The position numbers and the translations under genes were made by a program. This document shows, one piece after another, positions 51,577 to 59,360 of a stretch of DNA of 64,000 bases. Source of the DNA: Pontibacter akesuensis (GTDB taxonomy: Bacteria > Bacteroidota > Bacteroidia > Cytophagales > Hymenobacteraceae); NCBI RefSeq assembly GCF_001611675.1, contig NZ_CP014766.1:558001-622000 (forward strand), written 5' to 3'. The notes under the pieces were generated by a model. It was not told where the DNA came from, searched no databases, and saw nothing but the letters and a program-made list of their open reading frames with translations. Numbering within the stretch: position 1 is the stretch's first letter; each line of letters begins with the position of its first letter.

Positions 51577-52095
51577 TTAACGAATGGTGCCAATGCCACC
51601 GTTTTCAATAACCACACGCATTCCCTGGCCCTGCTGGGTAACCTGGTAAGGCAAGGTATTGGCCCCGTTCTCTACCTGTATCAGTTCGTTTCCTCTACCT
51701 TGTTGCGTAATAATGAGCTGCTGCCCATTAGCATTAATTTCCTGTACCACCCGGTTGTCTACTCCCTGCTGGCTTACAGCGCTTACGTTGTTGTTTCCCA
51801 CAAAACTCCCTTCATAAGTGTTGCCCTGCCCGTTCTGTACCAGATTCAGTCTGTTGCCATCTCCATCCTGGTTCACCATCATGCTGTTTGCGTTTCCGGT
51901 TTGCACAAGGAGCACCACATTGGTAGCCTGCTGTATGATGGCCGCACTTTGCTGGCTGGCTGCTGCCACCTGCTGCCGGATAAACTGGTTTTCATTTACC
52001 TGCTGTAGCAACAGATCGCCCGGTTTAACCTCCTGTGCAAGCGCCATTGACAGGCCAAGGAAGCAAAAGACAGAAAGTATAAGGCACTTTTTCAT
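51577..52095 (-). CDS. csgB: Curlin-repeat protein, CsgB-like minor subunit
   Basis: Exported protein of 172 residues (signal MKKCLILSVFCFLGLSMALA; ATG 52095). The C-terminal two-thirds carries curlin-type beta-strand units with the Q-x-G-x-x-N spacing, for example VNQDGDGNRLNLVQNGQGN, VSQQGVDNRVVQ and ITQQGRGNELIQ. Few repeats and a non-repetitive N-terminal third (QEVKPGDLLLQQVNENQF) suit a nucleator such as CsgB rather than the major fibre subunit. Downstream of csgA with its own 309-nt spacer, so it is probably a separate transcript. Confidence 0.8.
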   Translation of the reverse strand: MKKCLILSVFCFLGLSMALAQEVKPGDLLLQQVNENQFIRQQVAAASQQSAAIIQQATNVVLLVQTGNANSMMVNQDGDGNRLNLVQNGQGNTYEGSFVGNNNVSAVSQQGVDNRVVQEINANGQQLIITQQGRGNELIQVENGANTLPYQVTQQGQGMRVVIENGGIGTIR

Positions 52096-52404
52096 AGTAT
52101 AATTTTTACAATAGTAATTTACGCATTCCAATAGCACCAGCCAAGTACATACTTGCTTATTTAACTTCTTAAGGAGTTTAACGCAAACAGCGTAATCCAG
52201 TTCGTATACTTTCGTCAAAAAGAAAAAGACTGCAGGATAACTACTTTTTGTATTCAGTATCAATGGCATAGATGCTATTGGCTGCCTGCAACGCTCCCGA
52301 AATACAAGGGCAACTAAACGCGATGTATAAACCAGCCTGCCTTACAGATACGAAAAATCTCTGGAGACCTTATTGGCCTCCAGAGATCGTATCTTCAAAT
52401 GTGA
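52096..52404. other. Spacer between csgB-like and csgA genes
   Basis: 309 nt holding the csgA terminator hairpin (52357-52387) and AT-rich sequence upstream of csgB (52096-52200) that must contain its promoter; two heptamer-related sequences lie here. No further gene seen. Confidence 0.6.
52357..52387 (-). terminator. csgA terminator
   Basis: ATCTCTGGAG (52357-52366) pairs with CTCCAGAGAT (52378-52387). On the minus strand the stem is followed by TTTTCG, and outer GATACG/CGTATC bases can extend it. Confidence 0.75.
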
Positions 52405-53601
52405 CTACTGGTTTATTGTAGCCATATTGTTTGTACCTACCTGCAGTACGCCAGCCGTGTTGCCGATGCCTGTCTGGTTGATCATGGTGGTATTATGCTG
52501 CCCCACCTGGGATGAACCGGCCACGTTATACCAGCCTTCCTGGTTGATCATAGCCATGTTATACATTCCCACCTGTGCCGCAGTAGCAATATTACCTTCT
52601 CCATTCTGAGTAATATAAGCGTTGTTGTAACGGCCAGATAGCTGCAATACCGCTGCCACATTGCTCATACCGCTCTGGGTTACCCACGCATTGTTGTCAT
52701 ACTCACCTGCCTGGGCAACGATTGCAGTATTATATTCTCCGCTTTGTGCCACTTCAGCGTTATTAGCCTCGCTGCCGTTCTGTGAAACCATGGCCATGTT
52801 GCCAGTACCAGCCTGCACAACCATCGCCGCGTTGTTCATACCGCCAGCCTGGGCTACATCAGCAGTGTTAGACCAGCCGCGCTGCTCAGACATAGCCATG
52901 TTGCCAGTACCCCCATCTTGCATCAGCTGCGATGTATTGTTTTCGCCGTCCTGCTCCGAAGAGGCACTGTTCATCATGCCGCTTTCCTGGCGCACATAGG
53001 CTTCGTTGCGCATACCATCTTGGTCAATCGCCGCTGAGTTCATCGAGCCATTGTACTGGCCAATGTCACCCTCGTTGTCGTGCCCTTTCTGATACAGGTC
53101 AGCTTCGTTACGCATGCCGCCCATCTGCACTACATATGCGTCATTGCGGTCTCCACCCTCCTGCTTTATCCAGATATCATTATCCATTCCGCCTTCCTGT
53201 ATCGCATCAGCCTCGTTGTTTCGGCCTACCTGGTGCACTGAGGCATCATGCATTCTTCCGCCAGACTGCAACACAGCAGCGTCGTTGTCCGCCCCCAGCT
53301 GCACTACGCGCAGATCGTTGTCGTAGCCACCGTACTGGGCAGTAGTTGCATCGTTGTTTGTGCCGCGCTGCTGTATCATGGCATTATTGCGCTCCCCGTT
53401 GTTCTGCATCACGGTAGCATCATGCTCAGAGCCCACCTGCTGGATCTCTACCATGTTCGTCATGCCAGCATTTTGGGTAGTGGTGGCTGTGTTGTTAGAC
53501 CCGTTTTGGAAGGTAGAGGCTACATTACCTGTCTGTGCATACGCAGAGCCTACTGTGAACATCAGTGCTGCCGTAGCTGCATAAATAAGTTTTTGCTTCA
53601 T
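52405..53601 (-). CDS. csgA: Major curlin subunit, CsgA-like, about 33 repeat units
   Basis: Secreted amyloid subunit of 398 residues (ATG 53601; signal MKQKLIYAATAALMFTVGSA with AYAQ cleavage). After the signal it consists wholly of 11-12-residue units of the form x-N-x-A-x-x-x-Q-x-G; I count about 33, against the five double repeats of E. coli CsgA. Units 6-16 are acidic around the N position (NDA, NEA), whereas units 17-33 favour Met/Thr/Ala (NMA, NTA, NNA), so the fibre may have two chemically distinct halves. Upstream (53602-53740) is extremely AT-rich. Exported through CsgG and assembled on the cell surface. Confidence 0.88.
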   Translation of the reverse strand: MKQKLIYAATAALMFTVGSAYAQTGNVASTFQNGSNNTATTTQNAGMTNMVEIQQVGSEHDATVMQNNGERNNAMIQQRGTNNDATTAQYGGYDNDLRVVQLGADNDAAVLQSGGRMHDASVHQVGRNNEADAIQEGGMDNDIWIKQEGGDRNDAYVVQMGGMRNEADLYQKGHDNEGDIGQYNGSMNSAAIDQDGMRNEAYVRQESGMMNSASSEQDGENNTSQLMQDGGTGNMAMSEQRGWSNTADVAQAGGMNNAAMVVQAGTGNMAMVSQNGSEANNAEVAQSGEYNTAIVAQAGEYDNNAWVTQSGMSNVAAVLQLSGRYNNAYITQNGEGNIATAAQVGMYNMAMINQEGWYNVAGSSQVGQHNTTMINQTGIGNTAGVLQVGTNNMATINQ

Positions 53602-53754
53602 GGTTTTATAATATATAAAATTTAAGATGGTTTGTCTTAGCATTATACCATAACAGGTAAAAAGTGTTACATATAACCTCTATATTATTTAATTTTTTTT
53701 ATTTTTTATATTTCTAAACCCATATATCAAGCTCTAAACATGGATAACAAAAAA

Positions 53755-53789
53755 AGCGGCAGACCGGAAAATATTCCCGAACTGCCGCT
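53755..53789 (-). terminator. Terminator of the csgEFG transcript
   Basis: AGCGGCAG (53755-53762) pairs with CTGCCGCT (53782-53789). On the minus strand it is followed by TTTTTTT. It separates csgEFG from csgA, so subunit genes are transcribed apart from the export genes. Confidence 0.8.
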
Positions 53790-53817
53790 GTAAGTCAAAA
53801 ATAGGAAGATTGATCTT

Positions 53818-55224
53818 CTATTCGTAAAGGTTAATGTAGTAGTTCACCCCAATCTTGGCACCCCAAAAATAATCGTTAAACCTGCCTCTCTCCACTTCGT
53901 CTATGGCATCGTTCAGCATATAGGAACTGAACACGTTGGCATCTACTCCCAGGCGCCTTGTAGCCATAAACTCTATTCCAAGCCCACCCTTCACATAGCT
54001 GTCCAGGTTACTAACCGACAGGTTACCCAAGGCATCGCCGATATCATTGCCCGAGAAAAGTGCCCCGGCCCCTACCTGCAGGTAGGGCGTGTGCGCCAGC
54101 ATCGGGAAGAGGCTGTAATTCAGATCCAGCTCTCCGTACACGATCCTGCGCACAAAATTTACCTGTGTGGACAGCTCACCTGTTCCAAACCGTGCATCCA
54201 GCGACAGGTTGCTTCGCGTACTGAACCGGATACCGGCCTCGGCCATTGGGGTGATCCTGGGGTCTGCATAATCCCCGTTATACCGCAAAGCCCCACCGGC
54301 AAGGCTAATACCCAGCATGCCACGGCGCTGTGCCATTAACTGGCCGTGTATATCAGAGCTTTGTGCATCCTGCTTTTCCTGCAGGTAATCTTTTACAGCC
54401 TGACTCTCCAGCGCTTCCTTGTTTTGCGGGCGCCAGTACCCGGCCAGCATGCCCTCTATAATCATACTTTGAACAGCTTTATCGATGGCCTCTTTCACGG
54501 CCATGTCGGAAGGCTCGTTGTAGGTAAAGCCTGTTTCCGCCTCTAACAGGCGCTTGAACTTTACATACCGAAAAACACCAAAGTCCATCGACTGCGACAG
54601 GATTGTTTTGGAAGTATAAACCGTCTTAAGTATTTCACCGGTGCTGGTGGAGATGGCCCGTAGATACACAGTCACCTTGTCTTCGCGGTACTGCCCCGAG
54701 CCACCGGCACCGAAGTAGCGCAGGCCTGCGCCACCCGTCACCACATTGGCTTCGTAGGAAATGATGCCGCCCTCCAGAATTATTCCGGCAAAGAGCAGCG
54801 ACGGCAACAGGGGCTCTGGCTTGCCGGTTATCTGCTCGGCCTCTGCACGCGTGGAACGAATGATCTTACGCTCGTTGAGCAGGTTGCCCAGGTTCTCCCG
54901 CTCAATGGCCGTAAACCAACCGGACTCCTCGAGGGAATTGAGCAAAATGGTGGTGGCACCCTGTGTAACGGCCGTAGACCAGCTGGCTCCCGTAGCCGAT
55001 GGTTTGTACTGCCCGGTCTGGTCGCGGAACTTATAAACGGCGGCCACTACCTTTTGCTGAGGCGGGGGCAGGTTCACAAGCGCCTCGTTGGCAGGTGTCG
55101 GTGCTCCCACGGCAGCCCGTGAGGTTTTCATGGGTTGGTTGAAGTATGGGGCACAACCGGTGGCAAACAGCAACAGCAAGAGCACAGAAAGTACCCGCAG
55201 GGCAAGAGATAAGCTTATTTGCAT
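53818..55224 (-). CDS. csgG: Curli secretion channel CsgG with C-terminal beta-barrel-like extension
   Basis: Outer-membrane lipoprotein forming the curli export pore. Signal and lipobox are clear (VLSVLLLLLFATGCAPY, cysteine about 24). The CsgG domain covers about 25-275 (VVAAVYKFRDQTGQYKPS, TTILLNSLEESGWFTAIERENLGNLLNERKII, SMDFGVFRYVKFKRLLEAETGFTYNEP). E. coli CsgG has 277 residues; here about 170 more follow, resembling an outer-membrane beta-barrel (ISLAGGALRYNGDY, GVDANVFSSYML, ending IGVNYYINLYE). The extension could anchor fibres or modify the pore mouth; that is inference. Third gene of csgEFG. Confidence 0.9.
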   Translation of the reverse strand: MQISLSLALRVLSVLLLLLFATGCAPYFNQPMKTSRAAVGAPTPANEALVNLPPPQQKVVAAVYKFRDQTGQYKPSATGASWSTAVTQGATTILLNSLEESGWFTAIERENLGNLLNERKIIRSTRAEAEQITGKPEPLLPSLLFAGIILEGGIISYEANVVTGGAGLRYFGAGGSGQYREDKVTVYLRAISTSTGEILKTVYTSKTILSQSMDFGVFRYVKFKRLLEAETGFTYNEPSDMAVKEAIDKAVQSMIIEGMLAGYWRPQNKEALESQAVKDYLQEKQDAQSSDIHGQLMAQRRGMLGISLAGGALRYNGDYADPRITPMAEAGIRFSTRSNLSLDARFGTGELSTQVNFVRRIVYGELDLNYSLFPMLAHTPYLQVGAGALFSGNDIGDALGNLSVSNLDSYVKGGLGIEFMATRRLGVDANVFSSYMLNDAIDEVERGRFNDYFWGAKIGVNYYINLYE

Positions 55225-55284
55225 GTAATAAGGGTGTTAGAAAGGATAAGGAGTGATGGCGCAGGCGGGGTTGAAGTATACACC

Positions 55285-55710
55285 CTAGTAGTATGGAACG
55301 GTAACCGTGGTTTGGTTGCCTGTACCAATGTCCACAATCTGGATCACAACGCCGTTTGTGCCTTCCGTTACCTCAATGGAGTAGTTGCCAATCGTGTAGC
55401 TTCCCGGCTCCAGTCCTCCCTCTCCAAACTGGCTGGTGACCAACTGCCGCGAAAGCTGGTTCAGAATCTGCCGCTCCAGGCTCTGCTTGAAGTCATCCAA
55501 AGGATCCTGGCTGCCAAAGGCGGAAGTGGTGGCGTTTGGGTCCTTCAGTTTGTCCTGCGACTGAGCAGAGCTTTGCAGCCATTGGTAATTGAAGCTTTCG
55601 CCGCCGAAAGCCGGATTTACCGGCCTATAGACGAGATCCTGCGCCTGCACAACGCCAGGGGCAGCAAGTATGATAAAAAAAAGGGTGAACGTGAGAAAAG
55701 CTTTTTTCAT
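55285..55710 (-). CDS. csgF: Curli assembly protein CsgF
   Basis: Secreted accessory protein of 141 residues that binds the CsgG pore mouth and places the nucleator. Signal peptide MKKAFLTFTLFFIILAAPGVVQA is followed by the family hallmark DLVYRPVNPAFGGESFNYQWLQSSA, the segment that inserts into the pore in characterised CsgF. Located between csgE and csgG with short gaps (42 and 60 nt). Confidence 0.92.
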   Translation of the reverse strand: MKKAFLTFTLFFIILAAPGVVQAQDLVYRPVNPAFGGESFNYQWLQSSAQSQDKLKDPNATTSAFGSQDPLDDFKQSLERQILNQLSRQLVTSQFGEGGLEPGSYTIGNYSIEVTEGTNGVVIQIVDIGTGNQTTVTVPYY

Positions 55711-55752
55711 ATAGCATGGGTTATAAGCTGTAGACAGTATATGTACTTTGCA

Positions 55753-56247
55753 TCAGAAGAGCTCCCGCGCCTTTTTCCCCTCTGCTTCCAGCTGCCGTTG
55801 CAACTGATCCTGCAGCAGAAACTCATAGGCATGGCCCGCGGCGTAAGTGGCAATCTCCTCAATTATATCATACCTGGGCTGTAGCTGCTGCTCCAGGATG
55901 GTCTGGTCGTTCACCGTTACCTGGATCAACGCTCCCAAACCCCGGGCAGGAAACTCTTTTATTTGAATGGTGAAGTTCTGTGCCATTGGCGGCGCCTCCC
56001 ATTGGCGGTGGAACACATCGTAAAAGTCACGCCCCATCTTGGTGATGGTCTCATCCACAACGAGCCCGTCTATTTCCAACTGGGCTGAGTTGCGGATGTT
56101 CTGCTCATACGTACGCTGCAAAGTATTCTCTTCCTGGCGAAGGGAGTCCTGAGGAACCGTCTGTTGTTGCGCCTCGGCACGGTGCAGTACCAGCGAGAGG
56201 CCTATCACAAGGCTTAGCCATAGCAGCGTAAGACGTGTTTCCATCAT
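55753..56247 (-). CDS. csgE: Curli specificity factor CsgE
   Basis: Periplasmic adaptor that caps the CsgG pore and selects curlin subunits. Of 164 residues, with signal peptide TLLWLSLVIGLSLVLHRAEA. The mature part has LEIDGLVVDETITKMGRDFYDVFHRQW and VTVNDQTILEQQLQPRYDIIEEIA, typical CsgE blocks. First gene of csgEFG. Upstream (56248-56380) is AT-rich; TATATTTC on the minus strand is a weak -7 candidate. Confidence 0.92.
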   Translation of the reverse strand: MMETRLTLLWLSLVIGLSLVLHRAEAQQQTVPQDSLRQEENTLQRTYEQNIRNSAQLEIDGLVVDETITKMGRDFYDVFHRQWEAPPMAQNFTIQIKEFPARGLGALIQVTVNDQTILEQQLQPRYDIIEEIATYAAGHAYEFLLQDQLQRQLEAEGKKARELF

Positions 56248-56380
56248 CAGTCTGGTCCTTGTATGATTATGAAAGAAGAAATATACTTTTCACTATACCT
56301 TCACCAATTGAAAAGGTTCTCTTAAATATTCATAATTTTAATTATAAAAGCAACATACTGCCCGCTTCCCCATAAAAAAA

Positions 56381-56405
56381 GCCCTGACTTGATTAAAGCC
56401 AGGGC
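56381..56405 (-). terminator. Terminator after the receiver protein gene
   Basis: GCCCTG (56381-56386) and CAGGGC (56400-56405) with an inner CTT/AAG pairing; minus-strand reading continues TTTTTTTATGG. Lies 28 nt after the stop codon. Confidence 0.8.
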
Positions 56406-56432
56406 CTCCTGATGCAAGTATATGTAACCCAT

Positions 56433-56855
56433 TTATTTACAAGGCATTTCTATCTTTATAGCGGGAGAGAAGTACGACCTGCCCCCTTTCAGCGCCTGCA
56501 GGGCCTGCCTAAGCTCCTCCGGCTCTGAGTTTTTGAGCAGATAGCCTTTCACGCCCTCCTCCAGCAGGCTTTCCACCAGCGCCTCGTCTCCGTAGGTAGA
56601 CATGATCAAAATATTGACGTGCGGGTACTTGGAAAGCAGATAGCGCGAAGTATCCACGCCGTCCATTTCTGGCATTTCCAGGTCCAGCATGATGACATCG
56701 GGCAAGTTGCTCTCCACCAGCTCGAGCAGCTCGGCTCCATTGCTGGCATCGGCTACTAGCGTGATCTCCGGAAAGGCCTTGAGTAGTTCCAGCACCCCCT
56801 TCCGAAACAGATTATGATCGTCGGCAAGTGCCAGCGTAAGTGGCTGATAAGTCAT
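56433..56855 (-). CDS. NarL-type response regulator lacking its DNA-binding domain
   Basis: Stand-alone receiver of 140 residues (ATG 56855, MTYQPLTLALADDHNLFRKG; an in-frame ATG at 56903 adds a His/Thr-rich stretch). Phosphoacceptor Asp is in DVIMLDLEMPEMDG, with the switch Thr/Ser in IMSTYGDEA and Lys in GYLLKNSEPEEL, all as in NarL/LuxR regulators. The protein stops at YFSPAIKIEMPCK, where NarL proteins continue into the helix-turn-helix; a terminator follows at once, so no HTH remnant exists. Output must be by protein interaction or competition for phosphate. Cognate kinase is the adjacent upstream gene. Confidence 0.88.
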   Translation of the reverse strand: MTYQPLTLALADDHNLFRKGVLELLKAFPEITLVADASNGAELLELVESNLPDVIMLDLEMPEMDGVDTSRYLLSKYPHVNILIMSTYGDEALVESLLEEGVKGYLLKNSEPEELRQALQALKGGRSYFSPAIKIEMPCK

Positions 56856-56889
56856 ACAGGTTGATTTTGTTGTGTGTGCGTGGTGTGTG

Positions 56890-57687
56890 CTATGCGTTTG
56901 CAACTGGTAAAGTTATTTCGGCCTTTGTGCCCTTACCAGGAGCCGAGGTTATGGTAATGTCCCCCCCCATCAAAGCGGCACGGCTCTGCAGGCTCATAAT
57001 ACCAAGGCCCCCCTCTGTATTTTGCCTGTTCTGCAAAGAGCCAAGGTCAAAACCTTTGCCGTTGTCCATGTAGATCAGTTCTGTTCTGTCTTCCCCAAAG
57101 AACAGGTCCAGTGTCACTTCGCTCGCCTGAGCGTGCTTTAGCGTGTTGTTGAGCAACTCCTGCACCATACGAAAAAGCAGCAGTTCATGTTTCGCTTGCA
57201 ATCTCCTATTTTTTTCATTGTATTTTACAGTGATACGCAGCAAACCTGTGCTCATAAAAGACCGCCGAAGGGCCTCCAATGCCTGCGCCAGCCCCATTTT
57301 CTCCAACACCACAGGCATCAGGTCGTGCGAGATGCGGCGCACGCTGGACAGCACATCGTCGAGTTGCTGTTTGATGTTGTATCCTGCCGTGAGCAAACCC
57401 TCGTCTTTTACAGCGGCGTTATTGATGAGCTGGTGCAGGTTTAGCTTCACCAGCGCCAGCATAGCCCCTACCTCATCGTGCAGGTCGCGGGCCACCCGGC
57501 GGCGCTCTTCCTCCTGTGCCTGAAAAGTCGCCTCCAGCAGCTGCCGCTGCTTCAGGTCGTGCAGGTAGCGTACCTGGTCCTGGTGCTGCAGCATACGCCG
57601 CTGGTAAAGCAGCACAAACACAATAATCCCCACGGCCAGAATCAGCAGCACGGGTGTGATAAGTATAAAGGGCTCCAGTGTTTTCAT
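56890..57687 (-). CDS. NarX/DesK-type sensor histidine kinase (HisKA_3)
   Basis: Membrane kinase of 265 residues with one N-terminal helix (FILITPVLLILAVGIIVFVLL), a coiled linker, the HisKA_3 box EEERRRVARDLHDEVGAML (H about 70) and a HATPase domain (NTLKHAQASEV, MDNGKGFDL, GGLGIMSLQSRA). There is no extracellular sensor domain, so input probably comes from the membrane protein encoded just upstream, whose stop overlaps this start by four bases. Pairs with the receiver protein downstream. Confidence 0.92.
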   Translation of the reverse strand: MKTLEPFILITPVLLILAVGIIVFVLLYQRRMLQHQDQVRYLHDLKQRQLLEATFQAQEEERRRVARDLHDEVGAMLALVKLNLHQLINNAAVKDEGLLTAGYNIKQQLDDVLSSVRRISHDLMPVVLEKMGLAQALEALRRSFMSTGLLRITVKYNEKNRRLQAKHELLLFRMVQELLNNTLKHAQASEVTLDLFFGEDRTELIYMDNGKGFDLGSLQNRQNTEGGLGIMSLQSRAALMGGDITITSAPGKGTKAEITLPVANA

Positions 57688-58346
57688 GCTACGCGCGTTC
57701 GTCTAAGCACCAGCAGCAACCCAATCCGGAACAGGATGTTCAACACAAGTATAACCGTGATGCACATACGCGCCGTGTCGTAGGAATCTGCCAGGGCTCT
57801 GTTAAACATGGCGTACGACATGGAGGTCCCGGCCTGGTAGATCAGTAAGCAGCAGCTCAGCACGAAAACCGGGTCACGGTCCAAGTAAATATAGGCGAAG
57901 CTATGCACTGTCTGGTAGAAGTATAGTACTGCCAAGCTGATAAGCAGCACGCTTTCGATCACGTGCGGCACGGAGTTCATCTGGGTAACTTCCTGCCCGA
58001 GCATGGAGTTCAGCACACTGTAAAGCACAAAACCCACCGCCGCCACTACCACGCCGCGCTTAAAGAGTTTCCTGGAGAAACTAATATAATAAATGACCGC
58101 CAGCAAAGCGAACTCGAGCGGTGTGTACAGGTGATCAATCCACAGGTTGTTATTCGTACCCAGGTAAGCCGTTAGCTCGGCGGCAAACTCTGCCAGGGCA
58201 ATCAGAATACTGTAGGAGAACACCAGCCAGAAGAGCAAACTGCTCCTCTTGTTTAACAACAGCACGCCCCCCACTACCGGAATTGCAGAACTTAAGGAGG
58301 ATAGTGCTAACAGCCAGGGGTAATATACTTCTAAAAATACTTCCAT
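57684..58346 (-). CDS. Polytopic membrane protein linked to the kinase
   Basis: Integral membrane protein of 220 residues with six or seven hydrophobic segments (for example SSAIPVVGGVLLL, LLFWLVFSYSILIAL, FALLAVIYYISF, VLLISLAVLYFY, CITVILVLNILFRIGLLLVL). ATG 58346 is chosen because it overlaps the upstream stop as TAATG; an earlier ATG at 58373 is possible. The 3' end overlaps the kinase start. I do not recognise a named family; the arrangement suggests the sensory module of the kinase. Confidence 0.8.
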   Translation of the reverse strand: MEVFLEVYYPWLLALSSLSSAIPVVGGVLLLNKRSSLLFWLVFSYSILIALAEFAAELTAYLGTNNNLWIDHLYTPLEFALLAVIYYISFSRKLFKRGVVVAAVGFVLYSVLNSMLGQEVTQMNSVPHVIESVLLISLAVLYFYQTVHSFAYIYLDRDPVFVLSCCLLIYQAGTSMSYAMFNRALADSYDTARMCITVILVLNILFRIGLLLVLRRTRVA

Positions 58347-58672
58347 TAATCGTTTAAGCCGCTCTCCACGCAATCAGGAGGGCATATTCTCGATCTGTCC
58401 GCTATGATTCCGTTCTCAATGTCTTCCCCCTCCGCGGTAGCACCAACAAGTATAAGTTGCTTTTGCCCGTTATTGTCTTCTGCATAATACATGCGGATGC
58501 CCACGCAGTTTTCCTGCTCCAGTATCTGATTTAAAATATTCCTGCCGAAGAAATGAGCTTTCGCTATCTCACCCTCTGCCGAATCTATGCGCTTGTTACG
58601 GTAGTTTCTGGTCCACTCTGCTGCCTGGCTTAGCGCAATTGCCTCGCCTTCAGATCCGTCGTATTTTGCCAT
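58346..58672 (-). CDS. Small conserved protein heading the kinase operon
   Basis: Soluble protein of 108 residues that I do not recognise by name. Segments AAEWTRNYRNKR, KAHFFGRNILNQILEQENCVGIRMYYAEDNNGQKQLILVGA and a terminal RSRICPPDC look conserved in Bacteroidota proteins. Three cysteines (one in QENC, two in CPPDC) could bind metal or form a disulfide. It is translationally coupled to the membrane protein and so belongs to the four-gene unit orf-membrane protein-kinase-receiver. Function unknown. Confidence 0.75.
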   Translation of the reverse strand: MAKYDGSEGEAIALSQAAEWTRNYRNKRIDSAEGEIAKAHFFGRNILNQILEQENCVGIRMYYAEDNNGQKQLILVGATAEGEDIENGIIADRSRICPPDCVESGLND

Positions 58673-58891
58673 CTTGTACTAGGTTAAAGGTTGAAGATCT
58701 AAATATAGGGAATTGTAAATCTATACAACGTTAATTAGAAACTATAAATTTTATAACTCCATCCGCCTCTGCAGAAACAGGCTACTTAAGAGCTGCTTCG
58801 AAGTACAAGAGCGTACTGCCCAGGCTAAGTGCCGCATTAACCGGGCAGGAAAATAACCGTATTTTATGAGAGACTAAAAGCACGATCTGCC

Positions 58892-59197
58892 ATGGCTAAG
58901 AAATCTTTTCAGGAGGTTGTAAGTAACCCGGACATGCCCGTACTGGTTGATTTTTACGCGGACTGGTGTGGCCCCTGCAAGGCCATGAGCCCGGTGGTGC
59001 AGCAGGTGGCCAGCGAGTTTAACGGAAAGGTGAAGGTGATCAAGGTGAACATCGACACAAACCAGGCCGCCGCCTCACAGTACCGGGTGCAGGGCGTGCC
59101 CACGTTTATCCTCTTCAACAAGGGCCAGCAAGTATGGCGGCAGTCCGGAGCCATGCCCGCGCAGCACCTGACAAAGGTGATTCAACAGTTCGTCTGA
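58892..59197 (+). CDS. trxA: Thioredoxin
   Basis: Small redox protein of 101 residues with the active site WCGPCK (about 28-33), preceded by PVLVDFYAD and followed by the cis-proline loop VQGVPTFILF. No signal peptide, so cytoplasmic disulfide reduction. Single gene between divergent minus-strand units; several thioredoxins are usual in this order, so it need not be the main one. Confidence 0.93.
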   Translation: MAKKSFQEVVSNPDMPVLVDFYADWCGPCKAMSPVVQQVASEFNGKVKVIKVNIDTNQAAASQYRVQGVPTFILFNKGQQVWRQSGAMPAQHLTKVIQQFV

Positions 59198-59324
59198 TCT
59201 CTGATCAAAGGGTAATCAAGAATGAATAATGATCAATGAAAAGGAAGTATGATCAGCTTGCTCAAGTTTGGTTGATTAGCTGGTTAAATGCTATACGCCT
59301 TCCTGTTATTGCTCATACCTACTC

Positions 59325-59360
59325 CATTATTAATTAATCATTACTCATTATTGATTAATC
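59325..59360. repeat. Short AT-rich direct repeat overlapping the kinase 3' end
   Basis: CATTATTAATTAATC (59325-59339) is repeated with one change at 59346-59360. The second copy encodes the last residues (LINNE) of the minus-strand kinase and includes sequence beside its stop. Probably an intergenic repeat that spread into the end of the gene. Confidence 0.45.

Noticed and set aside
52405..53601. Regular 33-36-nt periodicity that looks like a CRISPR-type array
   Set aside because: The period is coding: it follows the 11-12-residue curlin units in one open frame, repeats are degenerate and there are no unique spacers.
56340..56432. Possible frameshift that removed the HTH domain of the NarL-type regulator
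   Set aside because: A proper terminator begins 28 nt after the stop codon and no HTH-like coding sequence is found in any frame, so the short form is the real gene.
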